Positions 49,043 through 60,515 of a stretch of 64,000 bases of DNA are shown one piece after another. A program made the position numbers and the translations under genes. The stretch covers positions 19,039,001 to 19,103,000 of the forward strand of contig NC_135254.1 in assembly GCF_964204865.1 (NCBI RefSeq), read 5' to 3'. Below the pieces are notes generated by a model. That model did not search any database. It worked only from the letters and a program-made list of their open reading frames with translations, and was not told the DNA's origin. This DNA comes from Styela clava (lineage: Eukaryota; Chordata; Ascidiacea; Stolidobranchia; Styelidae). Within the stretch, counting starts at the first letter, position 1. Each line of letters starts with the position of its first letter.

Positions 49043-49383
49043 ATCTATGTTATGAGCTTATGTGCCTCAATGATTTATGTTACATAAGCTGAGTGAGACC
49101 ACGGACCATGGTGAAAAAGATGATGCACCCCGAAACAAGTTTGAGACCAATCATATTCATAACTCATTTGATATTGGTTATGAAGGTTAATAACAGTACT
49201 GGGAGCACCAGCACAAATGTGGCAACAATACTCCATAATAGACTCCATCTTCAGATTGGTATCTTTCGTTCAAATCATCGAATGAAGTATTTTCGAAAGT
49301 TGTCAGGTGATAAAAATCATAACAAAATGACCTCGAAGGCAGTGCAAAATTTTAAAAATTATTTTTTATTCTGGGTGAGTTAC

Positions 49384-49580
49384 TAATCGTCCTAAGCGTT
49401 AGGAATACGCTCGCCAACGCATCTCTAATTACTCTGTATGGGTTCGCAGGTTCAAATCCCATGCGGGGATAGTTATGTGCGAGAGGATTGCTGGACTCCT
49501 CGCCACTGTAGAGTGATTCACGTAACCGCTGATCGGATACGCCTTCCTCCACCAGCAAGTCCATGGCACCGAAGACAAAT
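49384..49580 (+). mobile_element. tRNA-derived SINE
   Basis: A B-box-like ggttcaaatcccatgcgggg (about 49450) is preceded by an A-box-like region (cctaagcgttagg). The following agaggattgctgg is shared with the reverse-oriented copy at 60346-60515. The tRNA body is too diverged to be a working tRNA. Confidence 0.75.
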
Positions 49581-49619
49581 AACTAACTAATCTCATACCC
49601 GACATGGAATGGTAACCGG

Positions 49620-50800
49620 ACGAGAGGCCGTAGTTCGCAATATGGTTTAAGCTTATTTTAAAATACAATGTTAATAATGACATAGTCAACATCTCGCAGG
49701 GATTCAGTGAATCGAAGTGTACACACCAACACCATATCCATCGGCAAAATTCCTTTATGACATTAGGAATACTTTAATTGATTTGGACGTGACATCGACT
49801 CTAAATAATTCTCAATCCTCCGATGTTATGAGTGCTTCCGACTTCTCAACGAAATAATGCAACGACGCAAATATTACATTATCCGACGGTTCTTAGGACT
49901 TATAATTATCTACTCATTTTATTATAGAACAATGTAGCAAATAAATATTCAGACATAGGCTATAATAGAATGTTTCTTTTAGAATAGTAACGTAGATTTC
50001 GGCAGGACTGGAACGCATTGTTTTTAACTTTTGTATGGTCTTATGCGATCGCTTCATTGTGGAAGTGGGAATAAGTTGAAAGCCATCAAATGAAAGTCGA
50101 GCACTCGGACGAAGTAACAAAATTTGTCGCAATGCCGCGGGAACGCTTATTAATGCTTTACATAGTATCAGTGATTCGTTATGTCACAAACATATCTACC
50201 GTAAATAATTTTGGGTCACCGATTTTATTGTTCGTTTGATATACTTTAGAATACTTATACTTTAGATATACCTAGAATACTTTCCATATTTACTATCTAT
50301 TTTGAAGGTAGGTTACCACGGAAAATTTATTTTCGAGAATATGATTCTATATAATTATCCAGGACTTTTGGTTTACGAAAGGTCGGCTAAGTTTTCAAGA
50401 AATGAGGGATTTTTTAGGAACACTGAGGAAAAGTGTGCGAAATGAACTAGAAAGTGTCTTACTATAAGTAAACAGCAAAGTTCTAGGTTAAATATCGAGT
50501 CCTGTAAGAATCAGAAACAAATCAAGAAATGGATTTATTTAAAAAACGTTGCCTTAACTGCTGCTGCTGTTAACCATCGGAGTTTTAAGTCAATGTGACT
50601 CAACACTTCATTGGTGAAAAAAATAACGCATCCCGAAATAAGTATGAGACCAGTCATATTTACAACTCTTGATATTGCTCATGAAGCCTATACTAACAGT
50701 ACTGGGAGCGCCAGCGCAAATGTTGTAACGATACTCCATACAGCGTCAATTAAGTGAATAGTTCAAGTAATGCTCTAATTTCCAATCATTGTTATATTTG
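49620..50800. repeat. small segmental duplication, copy B
   Basis: Counterpart of 47460-49330 without the hAT insertion. It includes the second copy of the terminal exon and the shared 3' region with the aataaa at 49940-49945. Confidence 0.8.
49700..49857 (+). pseudogene. terminal exon of the unrecognised gene, copy B
   Basis: Same 158-base length, acceptor (atctcgcag) and stop position as copy A, with P-Y-P-S-A-K, R-N-T-L-I-D-L and S-D-F-S-T-K. In the working phase the fourth codon is TGA, so this copy appears broken. A SINE lies just upstream. Confidence 0.55.
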
Positions 50801-51859
50801 GCTTAAAAAGAGCTCTTCACCCCTTTGATTATAATCTGAATCAGACCTTGTAATATCTTTCATCAAATTATGCGAGGAATTGTTTTTACGACCCATATAT
50901 AAATATACAACTTTTAATGATTTTATATAAAAAGATGTCTGACATGAAACGTTACCAAACTTGAGATATATGAACATTGACAGCTTTTATCCCGAACGTT
51001 ATTGACATCGTTATGAATTAATTTAGTCCGAAGAAATGACTAACTTCATATATTATGGTTAAAATAAAATTAGCTTCGGAAATAAAACAAAATTTTTCAC
51101 GGCGTGACTGAGTTTTCCTTTAAAATATATCCGTGCCAATTGTATACCGTCATAATATCAAAAACTTGCTGCGCATGTTATCGTTGTTTTTGTTTGATTT
51201 TATGAGCATTACGATTTTTTTATTCATACAAAGCATATTGAAATATCTAAAATAATATTCTTTCAGTTGTGATTTTGGAACCTAGTTTTGTAAAGCGGTG
51301 CCTCGAAGCAATATATCTTGGGAAAACCCGAAAACATATTTGCAATTAAGATTTGTGGTACGATTCAGCGGGTTCGTGCGAACCCTTTATTGGAATGAAC
51401 GCGTTCTTGTTTTAGACGTTAAACAAATGCAACACCGTAGTTAACGATTACAACTATATTTGGCGTTCAGTAGAACCTGTTGTTGGTGAGTCGATACAAG
51501 AGAAAACCCATTTTTCAAATTTTCGAACCCAGCACTGATTAAGATTCAAGAATATTTCAACTTCTTTTAAAGAATTTATTCCTCAGTGGTATTTTTCATC
51601 TAAATCTTCAGATGAAATATTTTCGGAGGTTGTTATTAATTGTCAAGTAATGAAAATTTTACAAACGATCTAATAGGTGCTGTGAAGTTTCATTTGACAA
51701 ATTACTATTATTCGGGGTGAGTCACCGTGAAAATAAGATTGTTTAGTTTGAAGGACATTTAATCATCCCATTTTGTGGCCGGAACATGCTTTTGCTTAGT
51801 TCCAGAAACAGATCAAATGTGCTAATAAATAAATTTGAGTGTGATTATAACCACTATTG
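50801..51859. other. gene-free stretch
   Basis: Apart from a short block at 51600-51720 homologous to 49255-49380, I see nothing recognisable. Confidence 0.5.
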
Positions 51860-52700
51860 CAGGGGAAGATGGGGCACGTTGGGACATGGGGCTCAGTGGA
51901 AAATCAGCTCTCGCACTGATACTATATCCGCAATCCTGTCCGCGGTTCGATGTTTCAATCCGCCCTTCGGTGAGTTACAACGTCCCCGCGAATGGACAAC
52001 GGACGGTTAGAGCGGCGTAAGCTATGAGGTGAAATTGGTTTTGGGAGGTTGAAACTAAAATTTCACCGTTTCATTTTTTTTCTACTTTAGCCTTTCCAAC
52101 ATGACAAACCACCGTCTGATATTTTTCAGCTTTAGTCCACTGTAAAATATTTATAACGTTGGCGAGTGGATGAGCCTTCTGAATTTCGCCGTGGGATGGT
52201 CTGAAAATATTTGTTCCCTATGGGGAACAATGGACCGGGGTTCAGTGGGACATGTCCTACAGGGCACAATTCAAGAGTGTTTGATACAAAAAGTGCTCAG
52301 AGACCTAGAAATTCGGTATATTTTGTGTAAGGTTATGATTTATTTCGACCCATGGCCCAATATGGAATATATTCGAGAATCAATAATATTTCCAGATTTA
52401 GATTCGAGGAAGGAAATAATCAAATTTGTTTGCGGAATTTTTTGTCAAAATATCTGAACTATTTCAGTTGAACATTGATTTCAAAAATATTAAATCTTCA
52501 AATTTGAAGTCTCCCTGTTCTTTAGACGATTATGCTGATTAATTGCTTATTTTTAAGGGCATACTTCGTTGAATTTTGACAGACTGACCCATTGTGCCCC
52601 AGGGTCTGTCCGAATGTGCCCCACAAGTGGAGTACAGTGGGACACTTGGCAGACGTTTTTCAAAGCATTTTGGTAGTAAGATGTGTGTCGCAAGGGAATT
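51860..52700. repeat. element-like region with repeated ggggcac/gggacat motifs
   Basis: It begins caggggaagatggggcacgt and shows gttgggacatggggctcagt, then at 52220-52265 tatggggaacaatggacc and ggttcagtgggacatgtcct. Near 52590-52650 the motifs appear inverted and direct (attgtgccccagg, cagtgggacacttgg). Repeated G-rich motifs at both sides suggest the subterminal regions of a DNA transposon. The right terminus is not resolved and no transposase is visible. Confidence 0.5.
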
Positions 52701-54880
52701 TCTTAGTCGCTGAATAAAAACTACATTTACCCCACTATGCATTAGTCCTGTCAACTTAACTTTTCATCACCAGGTGTACCCTAACAAAACGTTGTAGCTC
52801 ATGATTAACTTCAATATCAAGTCTCTCATCAACACGTTCCAGTCAGTATTTGGTTAATTTATAATATAAAATATCGAGTTAAAATAAATTCGAAATGGAC
52901 CAAGACCAAGAAGAGCCGGAACTCGGGTACAATGGAGAGTAAATTGCCTTTCCCCTCAACTCGTCGTTATTCAGTGATAATGCATGTATTGATCCAAACT
53001 TTTCAACTTGTATTGCATTGTATTTTGCAAATTCGAGTCCGTATACAGTCACCAAATCAGTGGGTGCTTTGTCTATGATTCATGCTTTTTTGAAGAGAAA
53101 TTATAACAGTTCGATGATTGAAATCTATCCATCTTGATTTTTCTCAAATACCGATGGGCCGATTATAGAGTGCCTTTTATTTATTTTCAAAAATAGCACA
53201 TTGCTCGCTTGTACGTATTGTGCTATAAAATCTAATCTATCACCTAATCGATTCCCCTACTAGTTAAGACCCGTTTTATGGTGGCCATCGGTTATTACCT
53301 GTTGCATATTCATTTATATATAGGTGAGGTTTAGAACATCATTATTTTCTTAGATATTTGTACCAGTGTATGGATAATTGTTACATTGATGACAAAATAA
53401 TTTTAATGACGACACTAGGGATGATAATCTGTAATATCTTTCGAATTTTGAACAAACCTACTTATTCATACTAGACTTAAACCAGGAGAAATTTTAGGCG
53501 TTTTTGGATATTGAGATGTGACGTTAAAACAAAGTAAGGCCAGATATATTCGAATAAGAGAAAATTGTTTGCGAATCATCTAACCTTCCATGGCCATATA
53601 ATTCCGTTTGGTATCCATGTCTTTCAGTTGCGTTTCGTTCTAGCAGAAGGAAATGAAAAGTTTGGATTTTCGGATTCCGGTTCTTCTTTGAACGACATTT
53701 TCTGTCTTTGAAGTCGTCTTTTTCTAAAGCTTCCGGTTTTTGAAAAATTTTTCACCATCACGATTGGAGACCACACGGGTGGTTTGTTGTTGTATAGATG
53801 TTATAGATTCCATTTTAACATATTATAGTAATTGGACGTATTGATGTACAGCCTAATTCTAAACTGCTCTCTGTGTCCTAAAGTACCACTAAGAAGGGGT
53901 ATATAAATGAACATCTTCCACCACTCAATGCCTTATGCATCAGATGAATGCTTGATCAAATTTACCTTCCGACCGATATATCTCGAAACAATATGAGCTA
54001 AGAGGTCACTGATGACACACTTTTTTTTATACAACCACGAATTTCCCTATAATTTGCATTTACGTGGTTTTTAAATTATAGGTGAATTTCAATAAGCAAA
54101 ATATATAAAGTTACAACACATTTTATCTAATAAAACGATATTCTTTTCTCTTATTCGCGAACTTTTCAAAGTTATTTGCTATTATACTGTATATATACTA
54201 CGTTGTCGAGTTTAAGGAAATGTTAGGTATAGTCATAACATAAGGTGATTATTAGTCACTACTCAGCTACATTCAAAAAGGCGGTGGACATAAACGGTAA
54301 AGTGTTGAAGATACCGACTAGGTAATTTTCATATGTTAGTACTCTAGATATAAACTCTGCATAAGTAACAATTTAATTAGTATATATGTATATGTCAAAA
54401 CATATTTAAACTTCACCTGCTGTGTACCAGTATATCATAATCCCAATTGTTCATCAAAACACATAAAGACACAAATCTTTGAAAAGGTATGGCTTTTAAT
54501 AGACTAATACTCAAAAATCTGAATTCGGGTAAATTGAAAATGGTTTGAAAATAAAAATAAAATTCCGATTCCGAATCGGACAATAAAATTATTTGTAATA
54601 AGCATTAAGGTGGACAAAATAATTTAAATAACAAATTCACTCGAACAATGTGTATTTGGCAGCAGAACCTTCTATCTCTAACCTAAAATCATTTATAAAC
54701 CAATATGTTTGTTTGTATGTTCACAATATTCTATCAAGATAAACTCAATCTACGCCCTGACCTTGAATACCTTGTGCGACTTATAAATTCGTACCTGTTC
54801 TCACTTCCTTATGCACTTTAAAATAAATTTTTTGGATTATCTTATAATAATTTTATTGAATTTCAGCAACAACAAACGTT
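52701..54880. other. gene-free AT-rich stretch
   Basis: No exon, element end or repeat family was recognised, apart from short AT microsatellites. Confidence 0.5.
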
Positions 54881-55013
54881 TCATTTCGACATTCTGGCAC
54901 GGCTTATTTTATATTTACTTAAGACTCGCAACAATTCTTTAATCGCTCGGTTTCTACCTTTTCGTATGGTTTCGACCTCGCAACCAAATGGCTTTACATT
55001 CCATAACTCAAAC
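54881..55013 (-). CDS. possible last exon of an unrecognised gene
   Basis: On the minus strand an acceptor-like ctatctatag is followed by a basic, charged frame (F-E-L-W-N-V-K-P-F-G-C then E-T-I-R-K-G-R-N-R-A-I-K-E-L-L) ending at a stop. The composition looks protein-like, but there is no homologue I recognise and no upstream exon. Chance is a real alternative. Confidence 0.2.
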
Positions 55014-55429
55014 CTATAGATAGTGTATTCAATATGTAAGGCCGATGAAAATTCTTTTTTTAAAAATCCAAGCAATTGCAGGTTTCTTACTTGGTTAGTC
55101 ATAATAATTTGTCTATGACATGAAAGGTAAGGTGATCACGAGCAAAGGTAAAATATATTTAGCATGGTTTAGGTTATTTATGCATCAAAACTTGGTATAT
55201 ATATAGTAAAAAGATATCACCTATAGGGAAGTTGATTAAGACGTGGGTTCCTTCGTGTTGTCATCAAATTGTTACAGGCGGATATTTAAATTTATTTTCC
55301 GGTCGTTGCTAATATACATAAACCGACAACACAGTTGCTGATGCATCATCGGCACAGTTTTGAAGACAATAAGTTATAGTAGGGAATACAGAATTACCGT
55401 AAGCACAATTACCTAACCAAGGTAGCCGC

Positions 55430-55590
55430 TGACAGGGGGATCGAATGGTCATTTCGCCGTTATCCTGTCCATTCTGGGCAAAGTCATGAATATGTATATA
55501 AATATTTTCAATTTTGTGTTAACTTTGTTGTGCCCGTTTGCCTGCATGGATGGCTAATAAAAAACGATTTGATTGATTGATTGAATTATT
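55430..55590 (+). repeat. retroposon 3' tail with TTGA repeats
   Basis: It ends ...ggctaataaaaaacgatttg followed by attgattgattga. Non-LTR retroposons and SINEs often end in such short tandem repeats. A reversed (TCAA)n tract near 520 may belong to a related element. Confidence 0.5.
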
Positions 55591-56694
55591 CGTGACTATG
55601 ATTATTTTAAGTTACAGTTTTTAAATGATAATTTTGATACTTTAGGAAATCATATAGCACGGATAATATTTTTTTAAGATGCAAAGAAATTTCAAAATAA
55701 CGTAACACACGCATTGGTGTTGGTAATCGAGCAGTAGACTGCGTTTGAGTGGAGTTGTAGCTCATTATACGTTCATCGAAGAAAAATACCACTGGGCAAC
55801 TGTATTTTACTAAGTAGCCTATGTGTTTCAGATAATGAAGAAATGTTGTCTTTCAATCGTGGGTTTACCTTATCAAAATAGTGTATTTACCAATCAAAAT
55901 CATATTAAAATTAAATGAATATATCGATTTATCGATATTTTTTTATATAAACAAAACCAGCTACCCAAACTAGTAAATATCTGACATGTGGGATAGTATG
56001 AGTTGGACCCTTTGTACAATGCTATTAGACGTACGGTCATTTACATATAACAGATTGAAGAATTTGGGAAAAGGGAAGGACAAAGAAATATTTTACATGC
56101 ATACTTGATTATAATTTTACGCCACGATTTGAATCAGATGCTAACCACAAGTGTTTACGTGTTATACGGCTATGATAAATTTAGCTTTCAATAAAGCACC
56201 CAGAATAATAGTAGATTTTCAAATCATATATATTGCACACCGTCTTCGAGGTTATATTTATGACTTTATCATTGGCACGTTATGAATTTACCTCACCTGA
56301 GGATTGAAATGAAAGGTACCAGGTATCTATCCAAAGTGGTGTGCTCTGTTGCAAATAAGCTATGAATAAACACGCAAGCAAATCTATCAATATCGCGCTG
56401 GGTAGGAAATGAGGTTTTTCCTATTTTCGATATCTGTCTTATTTATTCGGATATATTTGTACATGTATCATGTGTATGGTGTTAGTTTATTTTAATTTTT
56501 TTTTACGAATCAAACTAGACGAATAGAATTAAGAAGCAATTTGAAAAGACTTTTCCAATGGTTCTGGAAAACTTCGAGATGAATACAATTCAGCAGCACT
56601 GAAGTGGTACTCTCCCCACCATTCCATATAAAACTTGTTTTCGCATCTGGTTGGTACGCTTGCACAGAAAATCGTTTGCAAATTGTCATTTGCT
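55591..56694. other. gene-free stretch
   Basis: Nothing is recognised apart from AT-rich runs; no supported exon. Confidence 0.5.
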
Positions 56695-56770
56695 AACGGG
56701 CCAATTGCTTTGAAATTTTCAGTGGTTAAAGATTCTATTTTGCTAGAAGGCTATTACTTTTATTTGTTTC
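56695..56770 (-). repeat. dispersed core repeat, copy 4
   Basis: Reverse orientation: aaaagtaatagccttctagc, cactgaaaatttcaaagcaa and ttggcccgttagc, as in the other copies. Confidence 0.75.
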
Positions 56771-56929
56771 TTAGTTTTCTGTGAGATCTGATATTTCATC
56801 CAAATTGCGCTGTATAATTTTATTTACGGGAACACGGTTTTATGACATCGGGACGACTGGTACAGGTAGTTTTCCAATTCTAGTCGATTCCGCGGAGAAT
56901 CGATTCTGTTATCGAATTCAGACTCGATT

Positions 56930-57850
56930 CCGCCATCCCTAGTGAGGAATTGATTATCTGTGTGTAATCGTATGATTTTATGGAGCTCTATAGTCAACGC
57001 AAATTCCCACCTCATCGCTAACCTTTTTTGGTACAATCTTTGGGAGACGAATAAGAGGAAGCGGAAGGAGCTGTTTCTCAAAATTTTTATAAGTTTTTAA
57101 GTTGGTCCCTGACTTTTTGACGTAAATAGAGCGGGAAAGGTGTAGCTTTAGAATGCACTGGTTGCCCGGTTGTAATATTACGGTGGATCGTGTTATGTTT
57201 CGCTCTACAATCTGTCAGGGCAATACATGAAGTTGAAAGAAATGAATGAAGTTTGCTATTGATTTATTGTTCTGACAGAGAATTCCATACCAAATATGGG
57301 GGTATTAGAGTTTGGGCTGAAGAGGCGTGAGTTGCGTAAGTCGACCAAAAGATCGTGTTCTGACAAAAAATCAGCTCCTAATGTTGGTTGCGTAACACGT
57401 GCTATTTAGAAAATGAAAAAATTTGTGATAGTTTCATATATTGAAAGAGTTATTGAAAGACTTTTTGACCCTACCATGTTATTGGTGTATCGTTGGTCGA
57501 GAACGTTACAACTTTCAAATGTGAGGGATTAAAGAAACTGTTGCTCCTGTATCAAAAGGAAATGTTCGACCGCCTTTTCTATCAAATAGCTAGAGAACGT
57601 TTGTGTTTGAAGAACTGGAATGAAATTTACGAACTAAATTTATATGTCGCTGTGATGGTCTTTACTAGTCAGGCAGAAAAAATACCCTCGTTTGCAAAAG
57701 GTAACCGGCTGGACGCAGTCGCGTGCTGAATTCCCATAACGCTAAAAGTACCAGCAGGACGTTGTAGCATTGGATAAAGATTGGTGATTGGAGTGATCGA
57801 CTTTGTTATTACTGCCATAAATAAAACAACTTTTACGAACATTATTAACA
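56930..57850 (-). pseudogene. decayed Ty3/Gypsy-type pol fragment (protease and start of reverse transcriptase)
   Basis: Reading the minus strand in pieces, the order of motifs is that of a Gypsy-class retrotransposon. The aspartic protease active site D-T-G-A is at 57553-57542. About 55 codons later comes L-G-A-D-F-L (57381-57364), the usual C-terminal protease motif. Then T-T-G-Q-P-V marks the start of the reverse transcriptase linker, and C-V-D-Y-R-A is at 57001-56984. At least two frameshifts and several stops separate them. The catalytic Y-x-D-D box, RNase H and integrase are not seen, and sequence below 56960 is taken over by a different repeat. No LTR pair could be tied to it. It cannot make a product. 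Confidence 0.75.
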
Positions 57851-58099
57851 TTATTATTAAGTTTTTTAACTGTTATATATAGCCGATATATATATCTGCC
57901 GTTTACTGCCGATATTATATATATGCAAACACGCAATATCGGTCGAGCTCTAAATTTATTCCTGAGGGAGTGTGACAATAAAAATTCATGCCTCCAGTCT
58001 CAACGTGAATCGACATACCAAAGGATACAAGGCACAACTGTAGTTTACCGGTTTTTGTATTTTGTATTTCACCGGTACCTGTGGGTGGCGTTCGTTTAA
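57851..58099. other. short gene-free stretch
   Basis: Contains AT-rich palindromic runs (tatatatatctgccg...gccgatatt) at about 57885-57920 and nothing else recognised. Confidence 0.4.
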
Positions 58100-58515
58100 A
58101 GAAGATATATAAAGCCTTCAGTTATTTTAAAGTTAATTCCCGAGAATTACCGTTGTATTTTGCGCATCTCGCGTTTAATGTCGCTTCAAATTATATTCTT
58201 TCGGGACAGATATTACTTGAAATCAAACCAGACACTGCGTGATGGGCAAGGAAATATATTTTCGCCGTGTTCTCATATGTCACCTTTCTTGCGACACTCA
58301 TTTTATTACGAATTGTTATATTGATTAATTTAAAAACTTGCAGCGTGAGCAAGCTTAGTGACATCGTCAAATACCAACCAAGTCAGTCTAAGTTGGTTTT
58401 TGGGACCTAGCTAAAAAAACTGGATTACGCGGCGTTAAGTCGGCTCTGCGTTTCGTCACTACTGTCACATGGCAGACGCGAGTGTTTTTTCTAAAATAAA
58501 GGCACAAAGCGTTAG
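58100..58515 (+). repeat. repeat with TATA box and AATAAA, copy C
   Basis: The tatataaa at 58106-58113, gtcgcttcaaattatattct, gacagatattacttgaaa, agcgtgagcaag and aataaa (58495-58500) followed by ggcacaaagc are in the same order as in copies A and B, with more divergence. It shows the repeat is dispersed and not only part of the SLC46 duplication. Confidence 0.6.
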
Positions 58516-59049
58516 AAAAAGGGTTCGAATTTCGGGATCCCAACCCCAACCCCAAAAAAACTCAAAAACTTTACTCCATTAGATACAAATATACGCTAAA
58601 ATTGTTCTGTGAACCGCACTGAATGTATCAGCATCACAGAGTTTGGACCTCCCTGGTCTACCTTATCAAGAAACTCCCGACTTTGCTGACCAATATATCG
58701 TTGAAATGCGATCGTGGAACCGCCACATAGTGTAAATAGTTCATTGGTCCAATTGTTGAAGTGAATAGAAATTTTTTCAAAATAAAAATGCAGCAACAAG
58801 GTGAATACTAGAAAGAAAAAACTACAACAATTTAAGAAAACGACTCATAGGCCCATTTCGTGTCCAATAAATAAGTTTCAGTGTTTATCTTTAGTAAAGA
58901 AGGTTAATATAATACTTGAAGACAAAAAATAAGCAAACGGTGAACTCGTAATATTTTAATAAATACCGATAAACTATATAAAATTCTGCTCTAAAATTTC
59001 TGTGATGCCCCTCTTTGCTTGTTGCCCTAAGCACGTGCTTATATTGTTT

Positions 59050-59624
59050 AATGGTTAATCCGGCGCTGCTTAGAGGTGATGTCACATTCAAATCAATTAA
59101 AGTATTCCTGGCGCCAAGAAGATCTTTCGCTGTTGGATATATGAAGTTGGTGTATACACTCCGATTCATCTGAATACCTGAAAAATTTGAGACTATGTTA
59201 TAAATAGCGTTGTATTTCGAAAATAATTATCATAGTGAATATTGGTATGAACTAATCACGGCGCCACGGTTTCAGTTTTGAGACCTTATTTTACACACTT
59301 TGGAGTTATTTCATTTTATATGATTATGGCATCATTTATTTTGTGCTGAAAAAGTATTATAGTTTTATTTTATTTAATGCGCTTGATGTTTCCTGAAGCG
59401 GTTACTTAATAAATAAGATCTTCGCCCAAGTTCCTAAACTTGCGGTTGTATGCAAAGTAAAAGTTAATTTGTTTCCTGCATATGCAAAGTAAAAGTTAAT
59501 TTGTTTCCTGCACTTGTTACACTTCAAAAATTACCTTCAAATTTATTACAATCAACAGTCAGGATAAATGTTGAATAATCCGATGCAAACACGATCTTCG
59601 TGTTGCCATTTTCATAGGACTCAG
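59050..59624 (-). CDS. two exons of the unrecognised gene, copy C
   Basis: Exon X (59624-59535) has acceptor ttattatcacag and donor gaag|gtaatt and encodes 29 complete codons with K-I-V-F-A-S-D-Y-S-T-F-I-L-T-V-D-C. Exon Y starts at 59177 (acceptor atttttcag) and joins in phase 1, giving F-E-G-I-Q-M-N-R-S-V-Y-T, then Y-P-T-A-K-D-L-L and R-N-T-L-I-D-L-N-V-T. Beyond about 59060 the sequence turns into a repeat-like stretch and the frame runs on to 58891, so the 3' end is uncertain. A relative of the foldback MITE abuts the upstream side near 59735. The family is not recognised. The sequons and single cysteine suit an extracellular segment. Confidence 0.45.
59451..59512. repeat. two-unit 32-bp tandem repeat
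   Basis: tgcaaagtaaaagttaattt gtttcctgcata is repeated at 59451 and 59483 without change over about 30 bases. Confidence 0.9.
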
Positions 59625-59734
59625 CTGTGATAATAAACACATAAATTAAACAAATGTTTGTGTTACAAGTGGTCACAGTCGAAAGTAATTGTTTACTTAC
59701 AGTATACAAATATTGAAGGGATTAGATCATAAAC

Positions 59735-59865
59735 AAGAGAGCTATGCTCAAATATATAGACACAATTAATAAAACTAATAGCCTTCTAGAAAAAAATTCC
59801 ATCTTCAACTACTGAAAAATTCAAAGCAATTGGTCCAGTAATCAAAGAGAAACGCGACTTTTTAA
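59735..59865 (+). mobile_element. partial foldback MITE with core repeat, copy 5
   Basis: It starts aacaagagagctatgctcaa, like the left arm at 20706, then jumps to the core aaaactaatagccttctaga, actgaaaaattcaaagcaat and tggtccagtaatcaaagaga. The inverted arm beyond the core is not seen. Confidence 0.7.
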
Positions 59866-60345
59866 AAACGTGTCAAAGAACAAGAACAGGAACAATAAGA
59901 ACAACGACTATATTGCGGAAACTGGCTGTAATCCAATCACAATGTTTGGTTGCATTAAAAAGTCTTCCTATAAATTACAGCACAATTATTCAAACAGTCG
60001 TGGGAAGAATATTTCCCTGACAAACCGTCATTTGCAACGTTTATTATGAAAACAACCAACAGCTTTTTTACCGACTTCTCTGTTGCAAAAGATGTCAATT
60101 TCAAGATTCCTCAAGATACATCGTTAACGATTTATGATACAACATGTTCACCTACAATACTTCAAACGTCATTTCCTGACCATATACACGAAAACTATCG
60201 AGACTATGTACGTATTTACTGACGGTTCGGAAAATCCATTTGGCGTAAGTGCTGCATATTATGTGCCTCAAGCGAAAGTAGAGAAAAAACTGAAATTACA
60301 TCATAAAAAGTATTAATATTCCGTGGCGAAAAAAGTTTGGGAAGC

Positions 60346-60515
60346 GCTAGCTTAGGGTATGGATGGTGGGAGGAAGCCGCCAGCAATCCTCTGGTACTGA
60401 ATTATCCCCTACTGGATTTGAACCTGCGAATCTAAGCGGGGTAATCTTAGGTTAGAAATCAAGCGTAGTCCTAAGGCTTAGCACGATGCGCCACTCATTG
60501 CGAACGTAGTCAACT
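60346..60515 (-). mobile_element. tRNA-derived SINE, reverse orientation
   Basis: The reverse complement reads gtggcgcatcgtgctaagcc (A-box-like), then gattcgcaggttcaaatcca (B-box-like), then agaggattgctggcggcttc. It is homologous to 49384-49580. Confidence 0.75.

Larger units (their letters stand above)
47460..49330. repeat. small segmental duplication, copy A
   Basis: About 1.2 kb of this sequence recurs at about 49620-50800, continuing at 51600-51720. Copy A is split by the hAT insertion at 48364-49042. Short antisense open frames at 47741-47968 and 49914-50132 are a matched pair within it. Confidence 0.8.

Noticed and set aside
49180-49265. Minus-strand hydrophobic stretch resembling a membrane helix, with a counterpart at 50690-50760
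   Set aside because: In the second copy the frame is interrupted by a stop a few codons later, and no neighbouring exon extends it. Hydrophobic frames are expected by chance in AT-rich DNA.
47741-50132. Matched antisense frames at 47741-47968 and 49914-50132 with some protein-like character
   Set aside because: They fall in the shared 3' region after the terminal exon, contain the aataaa on the other strand, and differ at many replacement sites. I found no start or splice context that gives a recognisable protein.
57493-57729. Plus-strand 78-codon frame
   Set aside because: It is the antisense shadow of the decayed Gypsy protease region.
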